A program made the translations under genes and the position numbers. Shown piece after piece: positions 59,954-64,000 of a stretch of DNA of 64,000 nt (its first letter is position 1; every line of letters begins with the position of its first letter). The notes beneath the pieces are model-generated. The model worked only from the letters and a program-made list of their open reading frames with translations, had not been told where the DNA came from and made no database searches. Source of the stretch: Brachypterus glaber (lineage: Eukaryota > Arthropoda > Insecta > Coleoptera > Kateretidae); NCBI GenBank assembly GCA_958510825.1, contig OY294044.1:102214893-102278892 (forward strand). The letters are read 5' to 3'.

Positions 59954-61846
59954 AGTCCAGTCAAATAATAAATGTAAATTGCAATAAATGTTCACGGGCT
60001 GATATTTTAATGGGTAGTGGGGGATGGTAACAGAACAACCCTGTTAGTTTTTCACCGGGTTATTTGCGTAAGGGGTGTACGCTATCTTGAATTTTAGAGG
60101 TGAGTTGCTTAATATGCATATTACGATAAAAATGCATATAACCAATTTTGTTAAGGAGGAAATTTCCAACAATTTTTGTTTGGATCATTCCTTTAATTTA
60201 TTAATAAAAATCGAGTTGTTTTAAAAATAGCCATGTTGGAGGTGAAATTGTTTACCGTAACAAAATACAAAATTTATAATATATAAAACTTATAGAGAAT
60301 TTCAAGAGCTACAATTTTTCTTATAACAACTTTTATCCTCCGATGAATAATTTGGCTGAAAAATTAAAAAAAAACAATTTCACCCCCAACATAGCCATTT
60401 TTGAATATTTATAACTCGATTTTATTAATACAGGGTGTATTTGAAATAGCATGGGAAATTTTAACAGGTGATTCTACAGGATAAAATATGACAAAAAGTT
60501 CCTATAAACATATATCTAAAAATGCACCCTTTTAAAATTGGCTAAAAAAATCGTTTTTTATTTAATAACTCAGGAACCCTTTGAGATATATTAACAAGGT
60601 TTTGCACGTGAATAATTCCTAATAAGACCCATCTTTGTATGTCATTTTCACGTACTTATTTAAACCAGGGGTGTGCGATCGGGGGGGTCTTATCAGTTTT
60701 TTGTCCCAAACTTTTTTCTGTGTAACTTTTTTGCAATTTTATTTTTGAAATATGATTCCTCAGGTCAAAATACATAAAAAAGGTACTCTTGTTGTAATAC
60801 TGTAGGATTAACCGTTTTCGAGAAAAATTCATTTGAAGGTGAAATTCCACGGTTCGAGGACGAAAAATTAAATACTAAAATGTCGAAAACCAAAATTTTA
60901 ATGATGCAATGTTATTTTACATCAAAAACTAAGAAAAAAAGTTTCTATACATGTAGGTCGAAAAAACGCTTTTAAAGCTACCATGTCCCTTTAAAAATGG
61001 TGCATATTTAGGAGACCATTAGGATTGATTTTTGGATGTACCTGTATATGAGGTTTTTTTCTTAGTTTTTAATGTACATTCGCCCTGCATCATTAAAATT
61101 TTGGTTTTCAGCATTTTAGTATTTAATTTTTCGTCCTCGAACCGTGAAATTTCACCTTCAAATGAACTTTTCTCGAAAACGGTTAATCCTACAGTATTAC
61201 AACAAGAGTACCTTTTTTTATGTATTTTGACCTGAGGAATCATATTTCAAAAATAAAATTGCAAAAAAGTTAAACAGAAAAAAGTTTGGGACAAAAAACT
61301 AATAAGCCCCTCCCCGTTTCGCACACCCCTGGTTGTAATAAATACATAAAAATAACACACAAAAACAGGCCTTGGTAGGATTAGTTGACGTGCAAAACCT
61401 CGTTGATATATCTCAAAGGGTTCCTGAGTTATTAAATAAAAACCGATTTTTTTAGCCACTGTCAAAGGGGCGTAGCTCCCTTATGACGCATTTTTAGACA
61501 TATGTTTATAGGAACTTTTTATCATATTTTATGACGTAGAATCATCTGTTGAAATTTCCGATGCTATTTCAAATACACCGTGTATTTAAAAAATGATCCA
61601 AAAACATTGTTGGAAATTTCCTCCTTAACAAAATTGGTTATATGCATTTTATTTATTAAGATGCATATTTAACGATATAACCGCACTCACCCCTAAAACT
61701 CAAGATAGCGTACACCCCTTACGCAAATCACCCGGTGAAAAACTAACAGGAATGTTCTGTTACTATCCACGAGTACCCTTTAAAATATCAGCCCGTGCAC
61801 ATTTATTGCAATTTAACACAGGAATTTCTAGTTATTTGACTGGACT
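59954..61846. repeat. Fold-back element, family P, copy 3, with nested family M
   Basis: AGTCCAGTCAAAT at 59954 and ATTTGACTGGACT at 61846 are intact ends. TA lies next to GTCCAG on both sides, suggesting a TA target duplication. It contains the family M copy at 60429-61584 and is followed at once by the DUF7869 transposon. Confidence 0.75.
60429..61584. repeat. Long fold-back element, family M, inserted in family P
   Basis: TACAGGGTGTATTTGAAATA at the left is inverted as TATTTCAAATACACCGTGTA at the right, with arms of about 570 bp. TA at both ends may be the target duplication. It sits exactly where the family P copy at 51600 continues uninterrupted, so this is a nested insertion. A transcript would form a very long hairpin. 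Confidence 0.8.
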
Positions 61847-61853
61847 ATACTAT

Positions 61854-61881
61854 CGTCCTAAGCCAAAAAGTCCTAACTCAA
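61854..61881 (+). repeat. Left terminal inverted repeat of the DUF7869 transposon
   Basis: 28 bp starting CGTCCTAAGCC. It pairs with 63493-63520 with four mismatches and contains a degenerate copy of the subterminal motif. Confidence 0.8.
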
Positions 61882-62181
61882 GTTTTGGTCGATTTTAATT
61901 TTTTTGGATTTTCATACAAATAAAGCTCTTTTCTACATGTATCCAAACCAAAATGGATAAATATTAATGATAAAACATGATAAAATGCTAACAAAGTTTG
62001 TCGCATCTCAAAAATTCTAAAAAAACCTAAGCGATCTAGACGTAACTCATTTTCTTAAGCAAAATAGACGTATCTCTTAGTTAATTCTAAATTGCTTAAG
62101 ATTATCACTTGTTTGTAGTTTACGTTTATGACAATTAATATCTGTCAAATTAAGTTACGTTTTTTTGGCTAAGCAAGGGTT

Positions 62182-62995
62182 ATGTCTTTTAACGCAAATA
62201 ACCAAAACGATGGTGAACCGTCTTCTGGTTCACCATCATTTGACGGTGATGAGAGAAAGTTATTATGTTACCTAGACTCGATATGTTTAAGTCTGCAATA
62301 TTTACCAACAGGTTAACTGTTTATAATGAATCTTTTGTCCCCGTTGGAAAACAAAAAAGCGGAAAACCATTTGCAGTTCTTTGGCATGATGCCCTTTTTA
62401 AGAGAAACAAAGAAGAAATAATAAGCGCCCAAAATAAAAACTGGACATTGTTTTCATTCTTAATTTATATGGTTAATTCAGATAAGATTTCTGCAAATGA
62501 TATAACCTTAAAATATTTTGAGCCAGGTCATACTTTCATGGCTGCAGATTCCTTCCATCATAAAGTGGAACAGTCTATGAGAAAAATTGAAAACAAATTG
62601 TATGACTTCACTGATTTTATAAAGGCTTATAAATTAACTTCTTCTCACACTGAAGTATTTCCGATGGAATTGGATAATTTTTATATTTGGGAGGATTATT
62701 CCTCCCAGTATAAATTAAACAGTCTAGATCCTAGACCATACCTTCACGAAATGGTCCAGGTAAAGGTACATAGAGGATTATATGAAATCGCCTACCAAAA
62801 AGATTTTGATGGTTCATCATTTACAGCAAACTTTCTTACAGCTAAAAGAAAAATCTTATTTTGCCACCACCATAAAAACAAGAAAAAGTACTGGGAATTT
62901 CAATCAAGAAAAAGGAAAATATTATCAAAAATTTGGGTGGAGTAATGAACAATAGACTTCAGTTTTGGGAAAGCCTGCCAGAAAGTGAAAATTAA
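62182..62995 (+). pseudogene. Decayed DUF7869-type gene (putative transposase) inside a TIR transposon
   Basis: The longest open stretch (62265-62945) reads MLPRLDMFKSAIFTNRLTVY, then FVPVGK, WHDALF, AQNKNWTLFSFLIYMVNS, KYFEPGHTFMAADSFHHKVE and an FYIWED region. I recognise this pattern as the DUF7869 family, common in arthropod and cnidarian repeats. It is broken in three places. (1) A separate short frame from ATG 62182 (MSFNANNQNDGEPSSG) looks like the true N-terminus but is joined to the core in another frame, so most of the N-terminal part is missing. (2) WHDALFKRNKEEIIS runs straight into AQNKNW, so the stretch that in intact members carries a D-N-C motif is deleted. (3) Near 62890 the frame shifts; the authentic C-terminus continues as GISIKKKENIIKNLGG and QFWESLPESEN to a stop at 62993-62995. 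ATG 62265 is therefore an internal Met, not a real start. Function is inferred, and the family name is from memory. Confidence 0.75.
62210..62236. repeat. 10-bp perfect stem-loop at the start of the DUF7869 remnant
   Basis: ATGGTGAACC (62210-62219) pairs perfectly with GGTTCACCAT (62227-62236) across a 7-nt loop. It overlaps the N-terminal codons of the remnant. No role is known. Confidence 0.5.
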
Positions 62996-63492
62996 TTTTA
63001 TTTTAAATAATTTTATTTTTGTGTTTCTTATTTTTAAAAAATATATATTTTTTGAATGAGTTGAATTTATTTACGTAAATTTAAACCAACTATAAGATTC
63101 TGTATTATAATTAAATCGAAATTAATTATAATTTTTATATAATATAATATTAAATTTATACAATATGCGTCTATTTAGCTAAGTAATTGTCGAGAAAACT
63201 ACTACTCCTAAGCGAATAAGACGTATATCAGGACATTAAGAATGTATTTTTTTTTTCTATTTTAATAACTTGAGTTACGTCTTATTTGCTAAGGAATTGC
63301 AATTTTCTAGGAAATTACTTAGCTAATTAGACGTATCTCATTTATATTATAATATATTGATGTAAATAGATAAAATTTTATACAGAAATAATATTTACTT
63401 AACTTTTAGCATAAAGACTCTGATATATATCCCAAAATATCGGTGCTGATTTCAAATTTAGAAAATGTTCAATAGCTCAGAATATTTAAATT

Positions 63493-63520
63493 TTGAGTTG
63501 CGTCTTATTGGCTTAGGACG
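63493..63520 (-). repeat. Right terminal inverted repeat of the DUF7869 transposon
   Basis: The reverse complement begins CGTCCTAAGCCAATAAGACG, closer to the internal motif copies than the left repeat is. Confidence 0.8.
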
Positions 63521-63530
63521 CCAGTATACT

Positions 63531-64000
63531 GAAGGAAAATAGATTTGATTAATTAAAAAGTTTATTAATACAATTAAACGTTGATTTACCTCAATCCTTA
63601 AAAATAAACCCACTAAGAAATTAACCAACAAAATGAAATGTGAACAGTTCCGACATTTCATTGGTCAAATTCTTAGTTAGTGTTAACGATTGGTTAAACA
63701 TATCCTTCCCAGCAAAAACTCGGCATTGTTGAGATAAGAATACATTTGAATTTAAGGTTGCTTGGTTATCACGGTAGGTTTTAAAAGATTTAAATTCGAC
63801 TAAATACCACACGGAATATGCTTGCATAATATTGTTGTAGGATGTATATGAAGTAAAAAAATCGAATTCCCGAAATCTTGGAACCCCCTTTTTTTTCTTA
63901 ATAGAAGTAAACAATAACAAAGGTCAAATCAGTGAAAGCTTTGATAAATTAAATTTCGAATATTATTTTCAATAGTTTGAACTTTAGTCTTTACTGGTCT
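63531..64000. other. Unassigned sequence at the window end
   Basis: A frame at 63621-63920 minus has no recognisable domain. Nothing else seen. Confidence 0.3.

Larger units (their letters stand above)
61846..63530 (+). mobile_element. TIR DNA transposon carrying the DUF7869 remnant
   Basis: The ends are inverted repeats of 28 bp with 24 matches (61854-61881 and 63493-63520), beginning CGTCCTAAGCCAA and ending AACTCAA. Seven further internal copies of the same motif, consensus TAAGCNAATTAGACGTATCT, lie in both orientations on either side of the gene, at about 62026, 62054, 62150, 63165, 63206, 63269 and 63317. This looks like an array of transposase-binding sites. TATACT occurs just outside the left repeat (61846-61851) and just outside the right one (63525-63530). 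It may be a 6-bp target duplication or an extension of the inverted repeat. The element abuts the right end of the palindromic repeat at 59954-61846. Its size, about 1.67 kb, and its broken gene mark it as a non-autonomous, internally deleted copy. Confidence 0.8.

Noticed and set aside
62265..62267. ATG 62265 as the real start of the DUF7869 gene
   Set aside because: Codons just upstream (EKVI before MLPRL) also fit the family, and a stop lies only a few codons further up, so this Met is internal to a truncated core.

Overview
This is a 64 kb, very AT-rich, intron- and repeat-dominated window from an animal nuclear genome, almost certainly an insect. The evidence is one well-preserved nitric oxide synthase (NOS) exon with canonical splice sites, fragments of arthropod-type LINEs, a Penelope/retrozyme-style hammerhead ribozyme array, and dense palindromic transposon debris with TACAGGG...CCCTGTA ends. 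A beetle is my best guess, but that is an impression only. No prokaryotic gene organisation is present. Host coding sequence is limited to the 156-bp NOS exon at 10100-10255 (+), which carries the heme-ligand cysteine motif. No second NOS exon was recognised in the roughly 10 kb before or 53 kb after it, so most of the window is probably NOS intron and flank.

Layout. 1-10 kb: ATT microsatellite, palindromic repeats, AAGATAATATG hairpins, a tRNA-like relic. 10-16 kb: the NOS exon followed by three long fold-back elements. 17-20.5 kb: a perfect 104-bp-arm hairpin, then one insertion (18568-20471, 15-bp target duplication) holding five hammerhead ribozymes, one inverted and four in tandem at 434-436 bp. 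20.5-26 kb: fold-back elements and a candidate TATA-less promoter with a noncoding first exon. 26-36 kb: dispersed repeats, nested palindromes and a 637-bp TIR element with 4-bp target duplications. 37-42 kb: ATGCATAATTAT repeats and TIR elements built from many subterminal motifs. 42.9-44.0 kb: a 54-bp satellite. 46-48 kb: two LINE 3-prime fragments. 48-60 kb: more MITE-like repeats and a solo LTR. 61.8-63.5 kb: a TIR transposon carrying a decayed gene of the DUF7869 type.

Two objects are the strongest candidates for something new. The first is the hammerhead array: every structural element of a type I hammerhead (stem I with internal loops, CUGAAGA, stem II, GAAA, minimal stem III, AUC cleavage site) can be drawn, and all five copies keep it. 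The second is the DUF7869 element: a protein family of unknown function sits inside terminal inverted repeats and nine copies of a subterminal motif. This suggests that the family is a transposase and that at least one other element here (33550-34186) belongs to the same group.

The remaining sequence is mostly short, palindromic, non-coding mobile elements inserted into one another. Nothing else in it could be supported as a host protein gene.
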